In this document: one piece after another, positions 36,601 to 47,601 of the stretch
Layout: the number at the start of each line of letters is the position of its first letter
Numbering within the stretch: position 1 is the stretch's first letter
DNA from: [Zimmermannella] faecalis ATCC 13722
GTDB taxonomy: Bacteria; Actinomycetota; Actinomycetes; Actinomycetales; Microbacteriaceae
Direction of reading: 5' to 3'
DNA: 64,000 nt
NCBI RefSeq assembly: GCF_000381765.1
Contig: NZ_KB907074.1
Coordinates: 496,001 to 560,000 of the forward strand
Translations under genes and position numbers: made by a program
Notes under the pieces: model-generated
What the model saw: only the letters and a program-made list of their open reading frames with translations
Told to the model about the DNA's origin: nothing
Databases searched by the model: none

Positions 36601-37411
36601 GGAGTACGCCGTGCTCGGCTTCGAGTATGGGTACTCGGTCGAGCGCCCCGACGCGCTCGTGCTCTGGGAGGCTCAGTTCGGCGACTTCGTGAACGGTGCG
36701 CAGACCGTGATCGACGAGTTCATCTCGTCGAGCGAGCAGAAGTGGGCACAGCGCTCGAGCGTCGTGCTCCTGCTCCCCCACGGCTACGAGGGCCAGGGCC
36801 CCGACCACTCGTCGGCCCGTATCGAACGGTTCCTGCAGCTCGCCGCGCAAGACAATATGACCGTCGCGCAACCGTCAACGCCCGCCAACTACTTCCACCT
36901 GCTTCGACGCCAGGCGTACGCGCGGCCGCGTAAGCCGCTCATCGTCTTCACGCCGAAGTCGATGCTTCGCCTGCGCGGTGCGACCTCGCCGACCGAGGCG
37001 TTCACCCAGGGCAAGTTCCAGCCGGTCATCGATGACAAGCGCATCGACGACAAGGCCGCGGTGAAGCGGGTCGTGCTCCACTCGGGCAAGCTGCACTACG
37101 ACCTCGAGCAGCAGCTCGAGAAGTCGGGCGATCGTTCGGTGGCGCTCGTTCGCCTCGAGCAGTACTTCCCCCTGCCCCTCGAGGAGCTGCTCGGCGTGCT
37201 CGCGCAGTACCCGAACGCCGAGATCGTTTGGGCACAGGAGGAGCCGCGCAACCAGGGGGCCTGGCCCTACCTGCTGGCGCAGCTCGCGCCCGCGCTCGAC
37301 CGCGAACTCACGGCCGTAACGCGTGCCGAGGCCTCGGCGCCCTCGGCCGGCACGATGAAGGCACACCAGGAGCAGCAGCTCGCCCTAATCGAGGGCGCGC
37401 TCGGAAGCTAG
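33695..37411 (+). CDS. kgd: Multifunctional 2-oxoglutarate metabolism enzyme (E2o-E1o fusion)
   Basis: The 1238-residue protein fuses a short N-terminal segment (FGANDWLVEEMYARF), a Pro/Ala/Lys-rich linker (about 45-120), an E2-type acyltransferase domain (about 125-340, with TYDHRVIQGA) and a thiamine-diphosphate E1o domain. E1 motifs include MAHRGRLNML and RRRGHNEGDDP. No lipoyl domain is present, as in mycobacterial Kgd and corynebacterial OdhA, which borrow lipoyl groups from pyruvate dehydrogenase E2. It oxidises or decarboxylates 2-oxoglutarate in the TCA cycle. The GTG at 33695 fits family N-termini. Confidence 0.95.
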   Translation: MSTTTGSESISSVPDFGANDWLVEEMYARFREDRNSVDKAWWPTLERYEAAQNQQAAPSKPAAPAKPAASKAPAQPKHAASTESTPAAPAAPATKQSRTTARPAAAAPIPAEAPAKAKKDDQPERQAETAALKGMAKAIAKNMDDSLSIPTATSYREIPAKLMIDNRIVINNHLRRTRGGKVSFTHLLGYALVRALAKFPSQNVFYDIVDGKPSIVTPPHVNLGIAIDVQNKDGSRGLVVPSIKAAEEMNFREFLEAYEELIKKGRDGKLTAADHAGATISLTNPGGIGTVQSAPRLTRGQGCIIGAGALDYPAAFQGMAQETIDNLAISKRLTVSSTYDHRVIQGAGSGEFLKIVSDLLTGGDGFYESIFSSLRIPYKPITWSKDVHVDVAAAINKTARVQQVINMFRVRGHMMADIDPLTYVQRTHPDLEIESHGLTFWDLERQFVTAGFGTKRMMKLRDILGILRDTYCRTIGIEYMHIQDPDQRTWFQEELEHPYVAPTHDEQLRILTKLNQAEAFETFLQTKYVGQKRFSLEGSESVIALIDQIGQDAVDDNITEIVMGMAHRGRLNMLTNIAGKTYNQMFREFEGAKAGKVTGSGDVKYHLGIEGTYTSSKGGELPIYLAANPSHLEAVDGVLEGIARAKQDRHDTQDFSVLPVLVHGDAAMAGQGIVYETLQMSQLRAYRTGGTIHVIINNQVGFTTSTQDARTSMYSSDVAKSIQAPVFHVNGDDPEAVAHVASLAFRYRQRFNRDVVIDLISYRRRGHNEGDDPSMTQPLMYDLIENKRSVRKLYADNLVGRGDLTLEEYEKAQADFHSELERAFAETHEAHTASISAQELSTVGANEEQQPSEPESTAVPQAVLSLIGEAHATAPEGFTVHPKLQRVLDRRAKMSEEGDIDWAYGELLALGSLLVEGTSVRMSGQDSRRGTFTQRHALLHDRKTDQNWIPLQNLSDDQAKFSIYDSLLSEYAVLGFEYGYSVERPDALVLWEAQFGDFVNGAQTVIDEFISSSEQKWAQRSSVVLLLPHGYEGQGPDHSSARIERFLQLAAQDNMTVAQPSTPANYFHLLRRQAYARPRKPLIVFTPKSMLRLRGATSPTEAFTQGKFQPVIDDKRIDDKAAVKRVVLHSGKLHYDLEQQLEKSGDRSVALVRLEQYFPLPLEELLGVLAQYPNAEIVWAQEEPRNQGAWPYLLAQLAPALDRELTAVTRAEASAPSAGTMKAHQEQQLALIEGALGS

Positions 37412-37451
37412 CCAACCGCACCACGCGGCCCCGCACGGCGCTCTGCTCGTC

Positions 37452-39427
<1,976 letters not shown>

Positions 39428-39715
39428 TCAGCCTCCCTGCGCCGCCGTGACGATCTCGACCTCGTCGCCGGCTGCCAGTGCCGTGACGCCCCAGCGGCTG
39501 CGCGGCACGACGGCGCCGCCGACGGCCGCCGCGATGCCGAGTCGGTTCCCGTCGAGCGGGACGCCGCGTTCGTCGAGCGGTCGGCCGATCCGCTCCGCGA
39601 CGAGCGCGAGGAGCGTGCCGCCCGCGATTGCCTCTACGGGTTCTCCGTTGACCGTGATGGCGATGCGTTCCGGTACCGCACGTTTCTCGGCGGCGACGTT
39701 TTCGGTCTTCGTCAT
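39428..39715 (-). CDS. thiS: Sulfur carrier protein ThiS with N-terminal extension
   Basis: The 95-residue protein has the beta-grasp core (IAITVNGEPVEAI near residue 18) and the essential C-terminal Gly-Gly that carries the thiocarboxylate. Usual ThiS is about 65-70 residues. Here there is an extra N-terminal stretch (about 1-17) and a lengthened mid loop. The ATG at 39715 overlaps the thiO stop by 4 nt, and no closer in-frame start is seen before the core. Confidence 0.9.
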   Translation of the reverse strand: MTKTENVAAEKRAVPERIAITVNGEPVEAIAGGTLLALVAERIGRPLDERGVPLDGNRLGIAAAVGGAVVPRSRWGVTALAAGDEVEIVTAAQGG

Positions 39716-40860
39716 TCCTGTTCCTCCTCGTGGTGGGATGGGTTCGGGGCTCCTGCGCCGGCCATTGCGAACCGCTCCGGGTCGACCGCCCGCAGCGTGC
39801 TCGGGTCTACCGGCTCCCCCGTCGTCAGTGCCGCAGTGAGGGCCGAGCCGAGCGGCGCGAGCAGGATGCCGTGCCGGAAGTAGCCCGTCGACACCACCGC
39901 GCCATCGTCGATGCGCCCGATGAGCGGCAGGTCGTCGGGCGTGCCCGGGCGCGCGCGGACCATTGTCTCGGCGAGGTCGGCCTCGAGCAGGCCTGGGAGC
40001 GCTCGCCGCGCATCCTCGAGCAGCCGATGCACGCCCTCGGCGCTCACCCCGTCTCGGCCGTCCTCGCGCGACGTCGCCCCGACCACGAGCTCCCCACCCG
40101 GTCGCGGCACGACATAGCAGGGGCGGCCGCGCACGAGGGCTCGCACGGTGCGGTCGATGAGGGGCGGGCGTTCGGGCGCGAACCGTAGCCGAAGGATGTC
40201 GCCATGCACCGACCGCAGGGGCAGTTGCGACAGTTCCGGCAACAGCGCGCGTCCTGTCGCGATGACCGTCTGCTCGGCGGCGATCTCGGTACCGTCGGCG
40301 AGGATCACGCCGCGTGTCGTCCCGTCGACCCGGCGGAGCGAACGCACGGGCTCCCGAACAACGCGGTCGCCGAGCCACGCGAGCAGAGCCCCGGTGAACC
40401 GCCGCGGGTCGAGCTGGTGGTCGTCGCGCAGCCGGACCCCGCCGACGACGCCGGGGCCGAGCGCCGGTTCGAGCCGGCGCGCCGCCAGTGCATCGAGGCG
40501 CTCGGCGCGCATGCCGAATGCCGTCTGCTGCTTCGTGAGTTCGTCGAGTGCCAGGCGATCGGCCGCGTCGAGCCCGACCACGACGGTCTCGTTGCGGACA
40601 TACCCCGCCGCCATGCCCGTCACCGATTCGACGCGCTCGACGAGCTCCGGATACAGCTCAGCCGAGTCACGCATGAGCGGCCAGAGCGCCTCCTGGCCCC
40701 AGACAACCTCGGCGGCCGGCGCGAGCATCCCCGCCGCGGCCCGGGTCGCGCCCATGGCCGGCGCGGGGTCGCAGACTCGCACGCTCCAGCCACGCTCGAC
40801 GAGTCGGAACGCGGTGCTGAGCCCGATGATCCCAGCGCCCACGACAACGGCGTCCGCCAT
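39712..40860 (-). CDS. thiO: Glycine oxidase ThiO
   Basis: ThiO oxidises glycine to the imine used in thiazole synthesis. The 382-residue flavoprotein has the FAD-binding VVVGAGIIGLSTAFRLVERG near residue 5, the AAGMLAP segment near 43 and the FAD/substrate stretch RPGTPDDLPLIGRI followed by TGYFRHGILLAPL near 340. The ATG at 40860 has GGAGGGAG upstream and lies next to a TPP riboswitch. The open frame upstream reads through the riboswitch and is not coding. Confidence 0.93.
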   Translation of the reverse strand: MADAVVVGAGIIGLSTAFRLVERGWSVRVCDPAPAMGATRAAAGMLAPAAEVVWGQEALWPLMRDSAELYPELVERVESVTGMAAGYVRNETVVVGLDAADRLALDELTKQQTAFGMRAERLDALAARRLEPALGPGVVGGVRLRDDHQLDPRRFTGALLAWLGDRVVREPVRSLRRVDGTTRGVILADGTEIAAEQTVIATGRALLPELSQLPLRSVHGDILRLRFAPERPPLIDRTVRALVRGRPCYVVPRPGGELVVGATSREDGRDGVSAEGVHRLLEDARRALPGLLEADLAETMVRARPGTPDDLPLIGRIDDGAVVSTGYFRHGILLAPLGSALTAALTTGEPVDPSTLRAVDPERFAMAGAGAPNPSHHEEEQE

Positions 40861-40868
40861 GACGGTTC

Positions 40869-40943
40869 TCCCTCCGGCGGCATGATCCGCATCAGGTCTA
40901 GCGGTCGGCACTCAGCCCTCTCAGCCCGAATCGGGCTCCCGCG
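40869..40943 (-). promoter_or_regulatory. TPP (THI-element) riboswitch upstream of thiO
   Basis: Read on the minus strand, the leader contains CTGAGAGGGCTGAGTGCCGACC and then AGACCTGATGCGGATCATGCCG followed by GGAGGGA, the hallmarks of the TPP riboswitch. The ribosome binding site of thiO is at its 3' edge, so thiamine diphosphate probably blocks translation initiation. Outer boundaries are approximate. Confidence 0.93.
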
Positions 40944-40966
40944 AACGATTCCTCTACTGTAGGCGC

Positions 40967-41641
40967 ATGACCGCACCGCGCCAAGACCCGACGTCGAGAC
41001 CTCACCGAACCCGGGCGGAGCGGCTCGCGAAACTCGCCGCGACGCGGCTCTACGTCTGCACGGATGCGCGGACCGATCGCGACGATCTCCCGGAGTTCCT
41101 CGACGCCGCCTACTCCGGCGGGGCGGGCATCGTGCAGTTGCGCGACAAGGGCCTTGAGGCGGCCGCCGAGCTCGAGCGGCTGCGGACGCTCGCCGGCATC
41201 GCGGAGCGCCACGACGCGCTGTTCGCCGTGAACGATCGGGCCGACATCGCTTTGCTTTCGGGCGCCGACGTGCTCCACGTCGGGCAGGGCGACCTCGCCA
41301 CGCCCGACGCGAGAGCGCTCGTCGGCCAGTCGGTGCTCATCGGCCGCTCGACGCACTCCCACGAGCAGGTGCTCGCCGCGAACGACGACCCGGGGCTCGA
41401 CTACTTCTGCGTGGGCCCCGTGTGGGAGACCCCCACGAAGCTCGGGCGACCGGGCGTCGGCCTCGAGCTCGTACGGTTCGCCGCCGAGGCGGCCCGCAAG
41501 CCGTGGTTCGCGATCGGCGGGGTCGCCGCAGGCGAGCGGCTGCACGCGGTGCGCAAGGCTGGTGCCGAGCGCATCGTCGTCGTGCGCGCCGTCACCGAGG
41601 CGACGGATCCGGCTGCCGCGGCCCGCGCCCTGGCCGCCTGA
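40967..41641 (+). CDS. thiE: Thiamine phosphate synthase
   Basis: ThiE joins HMP-diphosphate and thiazole phosphate to make thiamine phosphate. The 224-residue TIM-barrel has [18 protein letters not shown] near residue 27, [11 protein letters not shown] near 52, the [12 protein letters not shown] segment near 84, HVGQGDL near 105 and [10 protein letters not shown] near 182. It is divergent from thiO. Its ATG lies only about 23 nt beyond the distal end of the riboswitch, which acts on the opposite strand, so thiE itself does not appear to be riboswitch-controlled. Confidence 0.93.
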   Translation: MTAPRQDPTSRPHRTRAERLAKLAATRLYVCTDARTDRDDLPEFLDAAYSGGAGIVQLRDKGLEAAAELERLRTLAGIAERHDALFAVNDRADIALLSGADVLHVGQGDLATPDARALVGQSVLIGRSTHSHEQVLAANDDPGLDYFCVGPVWETPTKLGRPGVGLELVRFAAEAARKPWFAIGGVAAGERLHAVRKAGAERIVVVRAVTEATDPAAAARALAA

Positions 41642-41699
41642 CCGCGAGTGGCGTCACGCCCGACGCCCCGCGGTACGCGAGGCGCGTCGCCGTGCGCTG

Positions 41700-41936
41700 C
41701 TACGCGTCGCCCCGAAGAGAGGCGAGCACGCGATCGCGGAGGTCGGCCGGTGCGACATCTTCGTTGCACGAGCGTCGCACCACCTGGGTGATCATCTGAT
41801 TCACGTGGGCCTCACCCGAGCAGTCCTCGCACGTCGCGAGGTGCTCCTTGATGACGTCGCGATCCATGCTGCAGATTTCGTTGCGCAGGTATTCCTCGAG
41901 CTCCTGCCGAGCCTTGTCACAACCACAGTCGGTCAT
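41700..41936 (-). CDS. rsrA: RsrA-type zinc-binding anti-sigma factor
   Basis: The 78-residue protein has the ZAS motif HLATCEDC near residue 32, with extra cysteines (CGCDK near 4 and CSMD near 23). In RsrA, thiol oxidation releases zinc and frees the partner sigma factor. Its start overlaps the sigR stop by 4 nt, as expected for stoichiometric production. Confidence 0.92.
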   Translation of the reverse strand: MTDCGCDKARQELEEYLRNEICSMDRDVIKEHLATCEDCSGEAHVNQMITQVVRRSCNEDVAPADLRDRVLASLRGDA

Positions 41937-42556
41937 GCGTCTCGCTCCTTTCCAATTCCATACTCCCCGGCATAGTCACGCAGCCGCTCACGCAAGAGCT
42001 TGCGCCCTCGGTGCAGTCGGCTCATGACCGTGCCGGTCGGAGTGTCCATGATTTCCGCGATCTCCTTGTACGCGAAGCCCTGCACGTCGGCGAGCAGCAC
42101 CGCCTGACGGAACTCTTCGGGGATCTCGGCCAGCGCATCCTTGACGACCGTCGATGGCAGGTTGTCGATCGCCTCGGCCTCGGCCGAGCGCGAGCTCGTC
42201 GTGCCGGTGTACGACTCCGCGCCGCCGAGCTGCCAGTCCTCGAGCTCTTCGAGCGAGTTCTGGTAGGGCGTGCGCTGCTGCTTGCGGTACGTGTTGATGT
42301 AGAGGTTCGTCTGGATGCGGTAGAGCCAGGCGCGGAGGTTCGTTCCCTGCCGGAACGAGGCGAACGATTGGAAGGCCTTCGTGAAGGTCTCCTGCACGAG
42401 GTCCTGCGCATCGGCGGGGTTCCGGGTCATCCGCATGGCGTGCCCGTAGAGCTGGTCGAGCAGCGGGATTGCCTGCTCGGCGAAGAGCTCGGCGAGCGGC
42501 CGATCGGATTCCGTCTGCACCGACCCGGTCTGCGGTGCGTCATCACTGGAGTTCAT
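41933..42556 (-). CDS. sigR: SigR/SigH-type ECF sigma factor for thiol stress
   Basis: The 207-residue sigma factor has region 2 ([24 protein letters not shown] and [16 protein letters not shown]) and region 4 ([41 protein letters not shown]). This matches the SigR/SigH group that responds to disulfide stress. The ATG at 42556 is chosen, 45 nt after the first in-frame start. The pair lies divergent to aroA, a conserved actinobacterial arrangement. Confidence 0.93.
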   Translation of the reverse strand: MNSSDDAPQTGSVQTESDRPLAELFAEQAIPLLDQLYGHAMRMTRNPADAQDLVQETFTKAFQSFASFRQGTNLRAWLYRIQTNLYINTYRKQQRTPYQNSLEELEDWQLGGAESYTGTTSSRSAEAEAIDNLPSTVVKDALAEIPEEFRQAVLLADVQGFAYKEIAEIMDTPTGTVMSRLHRGRKLLRERLRDYAGEYGIGKERDA

Positions 42557-42663
42557 CGTCACCGAGTCTACGGCCGGAGGGCCGGTAAGCACTGCGATCA
42601 TGCGGCTCCTATTCTGCCGGGCTGCGGCTCGCGGGCGGTTGCTCGCGATAGTCTGTTCAACCG

Positions 42664-44091
42664 ATGGAGATCTTCAGATATTCCGGCCCTGAGTTCGACC
42701 TCTACGGTGACGGCGTTGGCGACCCCGCCTCCGCCGAGCCGGGCTATTGGTCGGCGCCCCGTGCCGAAGCCCCGCTCGCGTCGCGCGTCGAGATTCCCGG
42801 TTCGAAGTCGCTCACGAACCGCGAGATCGTCGCGGCCGCGCTGGCGGATGCGCCGACCACGCTCCACGCCCCGCTCCACGCCCGCGACACGCAGCTCATG
42901 CTCGACGCAGTCGCCGAGCTCGGGACGGGCGTTGAGTCGCGGCCAGCAGTGCGCGGTGGCGCCAATGACCTTGTCATTACGCCGGCCGACGAACTCACCG
43001 GCGGGGTCTCGATCGAGTGCGGGCTCGCGGGCACCGTTATGCGCTTCGTGCCGCCGATCGCCGCGCTCGCGGTTGGCCCCGTTACCTTCGACGGCGACGA
43101 TGCGGCGCGCGTCCGCCCGATGACCGGCACGATTCAGGGGCTGCGCGACCTCGGCGTTAAGGTGCGCGACGACGGGCGAGGCCGGCTGCCGTTCCTCGTG
43201 CAGGGCACGGGCGAAGTACACGGTGGCGACCTCGAGATCGATGCGAGCGCGACGAGCCAGTTTGTCTCGGGCCTGCTGCTCGCGGCTCCCCGCTTCACAA
43301 ACGGCCTCACTTTGCGCCACACGGGCGCCACGCTGCCGTCGCTCCCCCACATCGAGATGACGCTCGAGGTGTTGCGTACCCGTGGTGTCGACGCGTCGAC
43401 CGTCGACGAGCGCACCTGGCGCGTTGAGCCCGGCCCCATCGCTGGCGGTGAGCGCACGGTCGAGCCCGACCTCTCGAACGCGGCGCCGTTCCTGATCGCC
43501 GCGGTCATCGCCGGCGGCGAGGTACGCATTCCCAACTGGCCCTCCACGACGACGCAGGTCGGCGACATGCTCCGCGAGCTGCTTCCCCGGTTTGGTGCCG
43601 AGATCTCGTTCGACGACGGCGACCTCGTCTGCCGCGTCGAACGGGGCATTGTGGCGGGCAATCGGCCGCAGGGCCTCGACCTCGATCTCTCGCGCGGCGG
43701 CGAGCTCGCGCCGAACATCGCGGGTCTCCTCGCGCTGTGCGACGGGGAGAGCCGTCTGATGGGCATTGGACACCTCCGCGGCCACGAGACCGACCGACTT
43801 GCCGCCCTCGCGGCCGAACTGACCCGCGTCGGTGCCGAGGTCGACGAGACCGAAGATGGGCTGCGCATCCGCCCTGGAGCCCTGCGGCCGGCGCTGTGGC
43901 AGTGCTACGGCGACCACCGCATGGCGACGACCGGCGCGCTCATTGGCCTCGCGGTCGACGGAATTCAGCTCGACGACGTGGCGACGACGACGAAGACCCT
44001 CCCGGATTTCCCGGGCATGTGGCGCACGCTGCTCACTGGCGACCCCGGCGACACCTCGGTTGGTGTCGACGACCTCCTCGAGTTCTCGTGA
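42664..44091 (+). CDS. aroA: 3-phosphoshikimate 1-carboxyvinyltransferase (EPSP synthase)
   Basis: AroA transfers enolpyruvyl from PEP to shikimate-3-phosphate. The 475-residue protein has [17 protein letters not shown] near residue 43, the GLAGTVMRF loop near 121 (aligning with the family GNAGT loop), [13 protein letters not shown] near 197 and [15 protein letters not shown] near 417. About 35 N-terminal residues precede the conserved core. It is 16 nt from rsgA. Confidence 0.96.
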   Translation: MEIFRYSGPEFDLYGDGVGDPASAEPGYWSAPRAEAPLASRVEIPGSKSLTNREIVAAALADAPTTLHAPLHARDTQLMLDAVAELGTGVESRPAVRGGANDLVITPADELTGGVSIECGLAGTVMRFVPPIAALAVGPVTFDGDDAARVRPMTGTIQGLRDLGVKVRDDGRGRLPFLVQGTGEVHGGDLEIDASATSQFVSGLLLAAPRFTNGLTLRHTGATLPSLPHIEMTLEVLRTRGVDASTVDERTWRVEPGPIAGGERTVEPDLSNAAPFLIAAVIAGGEVRIPNWPSTTTQVGDMLRELLPRFGAEISFDDGDLVCRVERGIVAGNRPQGLDLDLSRGGELAPNIAGLLALCDGESRLMGIGHLRGHETDRLAALAAELTRVGAEVDETEDGLRIRPGALRPALWQCYGDHRMATTGALIGLAVDGIQLDDVATTTKTLPDFPGMWRTLLTGDPGDTSVGVDDLLEFS

Positions 44092-44107
44092 TGGGGCATC
44101 GCTAACC

Positions 44108-45172
44108 GTGGGCTGGAGCCGAACCGACGCGTACGACCAGTACGGGGACTTCGACGAAGACCGGGTGCGTGTACGGCCCCAGCGTCGCGGCTCGCGACCG
44201 CGCACGAAGGAACGGCCGCGGCATGAGGATGCGGTACCCGGGTTCGTAACGACCGTGAACCGCGGGCGCTACACGGTGCTCGTCGGTGCCGAGGCACCCG
44301 TGATCGCCGGGCAGGCGGCGGGTGCTTCGCGCGAGGTGACCGCGACGACCGCCCGAGAACTCGGCAAGAAGTCGGTTGTCGTCGGCGACACGGTGTGGCT
44401 CGTCGGCGACGTCTCGGCCAACGCGGGCACGCTCGCGCGCATCGTTCGTGTCGAGCCGCGCGCCTCGCTCCTGCGACGCTCGGCGGACGACTCCGACACC
44501 GTCGAGCGGATCATCGTCGCGAATGCCGACCGGCTCTGCGTCGTGATCGCTGCGGCCCAGCCCGAACCGCGGCCCCGGCTCATCGACCGCTATCTCGTTG
44601 CCGCCTATGACGCAGGCATCGAGCCCGTGGTGATGATCACGAAGACCGACCTCGCTTCACCCGAGCCGGTGCAGCAGCTCGTCGCGCCGCTCGACGTGCC
44701 GGTGTATATGTCGGCGCTCGGCGAGCAGCCGAGTGCCGAGTTCCTCGATTCGCTGCGGGGCTCGGTCACCGTCATGGTGGGGCACTCCGGCGTCGGGAAG
44801 TCCACGCTCGTGAACGCGCTTGTGCCCGAGGCCGACCGTGCCACCGGGCACGTCAACGAGGTCACGGGCCGCGGCCGCCATACAAGCTCATCGTCGCTCG
44901 CACTCCCCGTGCGCGGTGGCGGGTGGATTATCGACACCCCGGGCGTTCGGTCATTCGGGCTGGGCCATGTCGCCGACGACGCGGTGTTCCGCCCCTTCGA
45001 ATCACTCTCCGCCATCGTTGAGGAGTGCCCACGGGGATGCACGCACCTCGAGGGTGCGCCGGACTGTGAGCTCGACGCTGCCGTCGCCGACGGTCGCCTC
45101 GACGAGCTCGACGCGACCCGCATCGCGTCGCTGCGCCGACTGCTCGTCTCGATGCGCGCGTCAGAGGCGTGA
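44108..45172 (+). CDS. rsgA: Ribosome small-subunit-dependent GTPase A
   Basis: RsgA is a circularly permuted GTPase that checks 30S maturation. The 354-residue protein has an OB-fold (about 45-135), then G4 (MITKTDLA near 180), G1 (GHSGVGKSTLVNAL near 225), G3 (DTPGVRSFGL near 278) and a C-terminal zinc site (CPRGCTHLEGAPDC near 307). The GTG at 44108 is chosen; the longer upstream frame overlaps aroA and is a shadow. Confidence 0.94.
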   Translation: MGWSRTDAYDQYGDFDEDRVRVRPQRRGSRPRTKERPRHEDAVPGFVTTVNRGRYTVLVGAEAPVIAGQAAGASREVTATTARELGKKSVVVGDTVWLVGDVSANAGTLARIVRVEPRASLLRRSADDSDTVERIIVANADRLCVVIAAAQPEPRPRLIDRYLVAAYDAGIEPVVMITKTDLASPEPVQQLVAPLDVPVYMSALGEQPSAEFLDSLRGSVTVMVGHSGVGKSTLVNALVPEADRATGHVNEVTGRGRHTSSSSLALPVRGGGWIIDTPGVRSFGLGHVADDAVFRPFESLSAIVEECPRGCTHLEGAPDCELDAAVADGRLDELDATRIASLRRLLVSMRASEA

Positions 45173-45200
45173 GCCGCTGCCATGCTGCGATAATCCAGCT

Positions 45201-46016
45201 ATGGCCCTCGAACTGCTGCACCCCATCACCGCTGACCTGCGACTCGCGCGGCAGCTCGCCGACATCGCCGACGAGATCTCGATGCGGTACTTCACCGATC
45301 GCGACCTCGGGGTGTACCTGAAGGAAGACCGCACGCACGTCACCGACGGCGATCGAGCGGTCGAGCAGGCAATTCGCGAGCGGCTCGCCACCGAGCGGCC
45401 GAGCGATTCGGTGTACGGCGAAGAGTTCGGCACCGAGGGCACCTCGAAGCGGCAGTGGATCATCGACCCCATCGACGGCACCGCGAACTTTATGCGCGGC
45501 GTACCGATCTGGGCGACACTCATCGCCCTCGTCGTCGACGGCACGCCCGAAGTCGGTGTCGTCTCGGCACCCGCGCTGAATCGCCGATGGTGGGGTGCGA
45601 CCGGCCTCGGCGCCTACCTCGACGATGACCTCGCCGACTCCGACACCGCGACCGATCGACGCATTGAGGTGTCGGGCGTCGAGTCGCTCGCCGACGCGCA
45701 GGTGAGTTATGGCTCCCTGAAGTACTGGCAGGAGGAGGGACGCGTCGAGCCGATTCTCGAGCTCAACGAGCGCGCCTGGCGTTCGCGCACGGTCGGTGAT
45801 TTCTGGCCGTACATGCTCGTGGCCGAGGGCGCGTACGAGATCGCGTGCGAGGTCGGACTCCAGCCCTACGACATGGCGGCGCTCGTCCCGATCGTCGAAG
45901 AGGCCGGCGGTACCTTCACCTCGGTCGATGGCCGCCCGGGCCCGTGGCACGGCTCAGCGCTTGCGACCAACGGCGAACTCCACGACGAGGCGCGTCGCAT
46001 CCTCGCCGGCGATTAG
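45201..46016 (+). CDS. hisN: Histidinol-phosphatase, inositol monophosphatase family
   Basis: The 271-residue protein has the metal-binding YGEEFG near residue 73, the IDPIDGTANFMRG motif near 91 and the later YDMAALVPIVEEAGG near 220, as in IMPase-fold enzymes. In actinobacteria this position after aroA-rsgA holds the enzyme that dephosphorylates histidinol phosphate. A general inositol-1-phosphatase role is the alternative. The ATG at 45201 lies 29 nt after rsgA. Confidence 0.87.
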   Translation: MALELLHPITADLRLARQLADIADEISMRYFTDRDLGVYLKEDRTHVTDGDRAVEQAIRERLATERPSDSVYGEEFGTEGTSKRQWIIDPIDGTANFMRGVPIWATLIALVVDGTPEVGVVSAPALNRRWWGATGLGAYLDDDLADSDTATDRRIEVSGVESLADAQVSYGSLKYWQEEGRVEPILELNERAWRSRTVGDFWPYMLVAEGAYEIACEVGLQPYDMAALVPIVEEAGGTFTSVDGRPGPWHGSALATNGELHDEARRILAGD

Positions 46017-46025
46017 CGCGGCCCG

Positions 46026-47459
46026 CTAGCGTGCGCCCGCCGAACGACGGTGCGCGAAGAAGTCGAGCAGGGCGAACCCCACCGCCGTGATCGCAACGCC
46101 GAGTACGAACACCATCGACCAGAGGTATGCCGACCGATAGTGGTCGACTCCCCCGCCGACGGCGATCGAGAAGAACACCGAGGTCGCAATCGCAATGCCC
46201 ATCGCGTTGCCAAGCCGCTGCCCGACCTGCATGAACGAGCCGCCGACACCCGCCGACTCGAGTGGCACATCCTTCACCGTGCGCATCTGATTCGCGGGCA
46301 TCACCATGCCGGCGCCGACGCCGCCGAACCCGAGCACGATTGCCATGATCCAGGGCATCGATTCGGCCGGTGCGTATTCGCCCGCGATGACCATGCCGAC
46401 GAGCGCGACCGCGAAAATGCCGATCCCGAGCAGCACCATTGGCGCCGCGTACTTGAACGTGAACCGGCCAACCGCGCCCGAGACGATCGCCGACACGACC
46501 GCGAACGGAATCGTGATCATGCCGACAACAACCGGTGCGTGACCGAGGCCCTCCTGGTTGTAGAGGGTCATGACGAGAAACATCGGCGGCATCATCGCGA
46601 AGTAGAGGGTCGTGATGATCACGCCCCAGCGATACGACGGGTGCTTGAAGAGCCGGAAATCGATCACGGGGCTCTTGCCCGCCGCAACGTAGCGGCGTTC
46701 CCACAGCCAGAATGCAATTGCCGACGCCGCGCCCCCGACGAGCAGCCACCAGCGGGCCGGGTTGTCGTCGGCACCACCCGAGGTGAGCACGAACGGCAGC
46801 ATCGTGAACAACACGGTGGCTGCCATGAGCACGACGCCGGGGAGATCGAGCTCGGTGCCGCCCTGGTGGCGCTGGCGGCCCGGGAGCAGCCAAATCGCGA
46901 ACGGCAGCAGGAGTAGGCCGAGCGGCACGTTCATACCGAAGATCCAGCGCCAACCCCACTCTTCACCGAACGTCGCGATGAGCAGGCCGCCGATGGTCGG
47001 ACCGAACGCAGTGCCGAGGCCGATGGATGCGCCGAAGATGCCGAACGCCGCGCCGCGCTCCGGCCCCTGAAACAGGTTCTGAATGAGGCCGATCACCTGG
47101 GGCATGAGCACCCCCGCCGCCGTGCCCTGCACAAAGCGTGCGGCGACGAGTTGCCACGGCTCGGCGGCGAGCATGCAGCACGCGCTCGCAAACACGTAGA
47201 TCGACAGGCCGATGACGAACATCGCCTTGCGGTTCCAGATGTCGCCGAGCCGCCCCATCGGTACGAGCAGGATGCCAAACGCGAGGATGTACCCGGCAAC
47301 AATGAGCTGGGCCTCGGATGTCCCTGCCCCGAGCGTGTGCTCGATCGGGCTCAATGCGACGTTGACCTTGACGAGGTCGAGAATCGTGGCGATCGCGACG
47401 GCGATGCAGACGATGAAGGCTGGCCAGCGATTTTGCTCGGTCGTTCCGGAATTCTGCAC
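46026..47459 (-). CDS. DHA2-type (14-TMS) MFS drug-efflux transporter
   Basis: The 477-residue protein has about 14 membrane helices, the motif LGDIWNRKAMFVIG near residue 72 (loop 2-3), VPMGRLGD just before it, and a motif-C-like GIFGASIGLGTAFGPTIGGLL near 142. DHA2 pumps export antiseptics, dyes and drugs by proton antiport; the substrate is unknown here. The GTG start at 47459 lies inside a 14-bp palindrome that is probably an operator. No regulator gene is adjacent. Confidence 0.87.
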   Translation of the reverse strand: MQNSGTTEQNRWPAFIVCIAVAIATILDLVKVNVALSPIEHTLGAGTSEAQLIVAGYILAFGILLVPMGRLGDIWNRKAMFVIGLSIYVFASACCMLAAEPWQLVAARFVQGTAAGVLMPQVIGLIQNLFQGPERGAAFGIFGASIGLGTAFGPTIGGLLIATFGEEWGWRWIFGMNVPLGLLLLPFAIWLLPGRQRHQGGTELDLPGVVLMAATVLFTMLPFVLTSGGADDNPARWWLLVGGAASAIAFWLWERRYVAAGKSPVIDFRLFKHPSYRWGVIITTLYFAMMPPMFLVMTLYNQEGLGHAPVVVGMITIPFAVVSAIVSGAVGRFTFKYAAPMVLLGIGIFAVALVGMVIAGEYAPAESMPWIMAIVLGFGGVGAGMVMPANQMRTVKDVPLESAGVGGSFMQVGQRLGNAMGIAIATSVFFSIAVGGGVDHYRSAYLWSMVFVLGVAITAVGFALLDFFAHRRSAGAR

Positions 47460-47467
47460 TAGTGCAG
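47454..47467. promoter_or_regulatory. 14-bp palindrome over the efflux-pump start codon
   Basis: CTGCACTAGTGCAG is a perfect palindrome covering the GTG start of the MFS gene. On the coding strand ACTAG occurs twice, 11 nt apart, just upstream. This size and symmetry fit TetR or MarR dimers, which often sit at efflux-pump starts. The regulator is not in the window. Confidence 0.5.
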
Positions 47468-47601
47468 TCTAGTCGTCCGACTGATCGTCGCGGGGAAGCC
47501 AGCGAGCCCGACGTCAAGGATTGTGACCCCGTTTGACATCCCCGCACTTGGGCATGATTTCCGAGGCGTACGGTGACAGAAACCGCAACCGAAGGGCAAT
47601 G

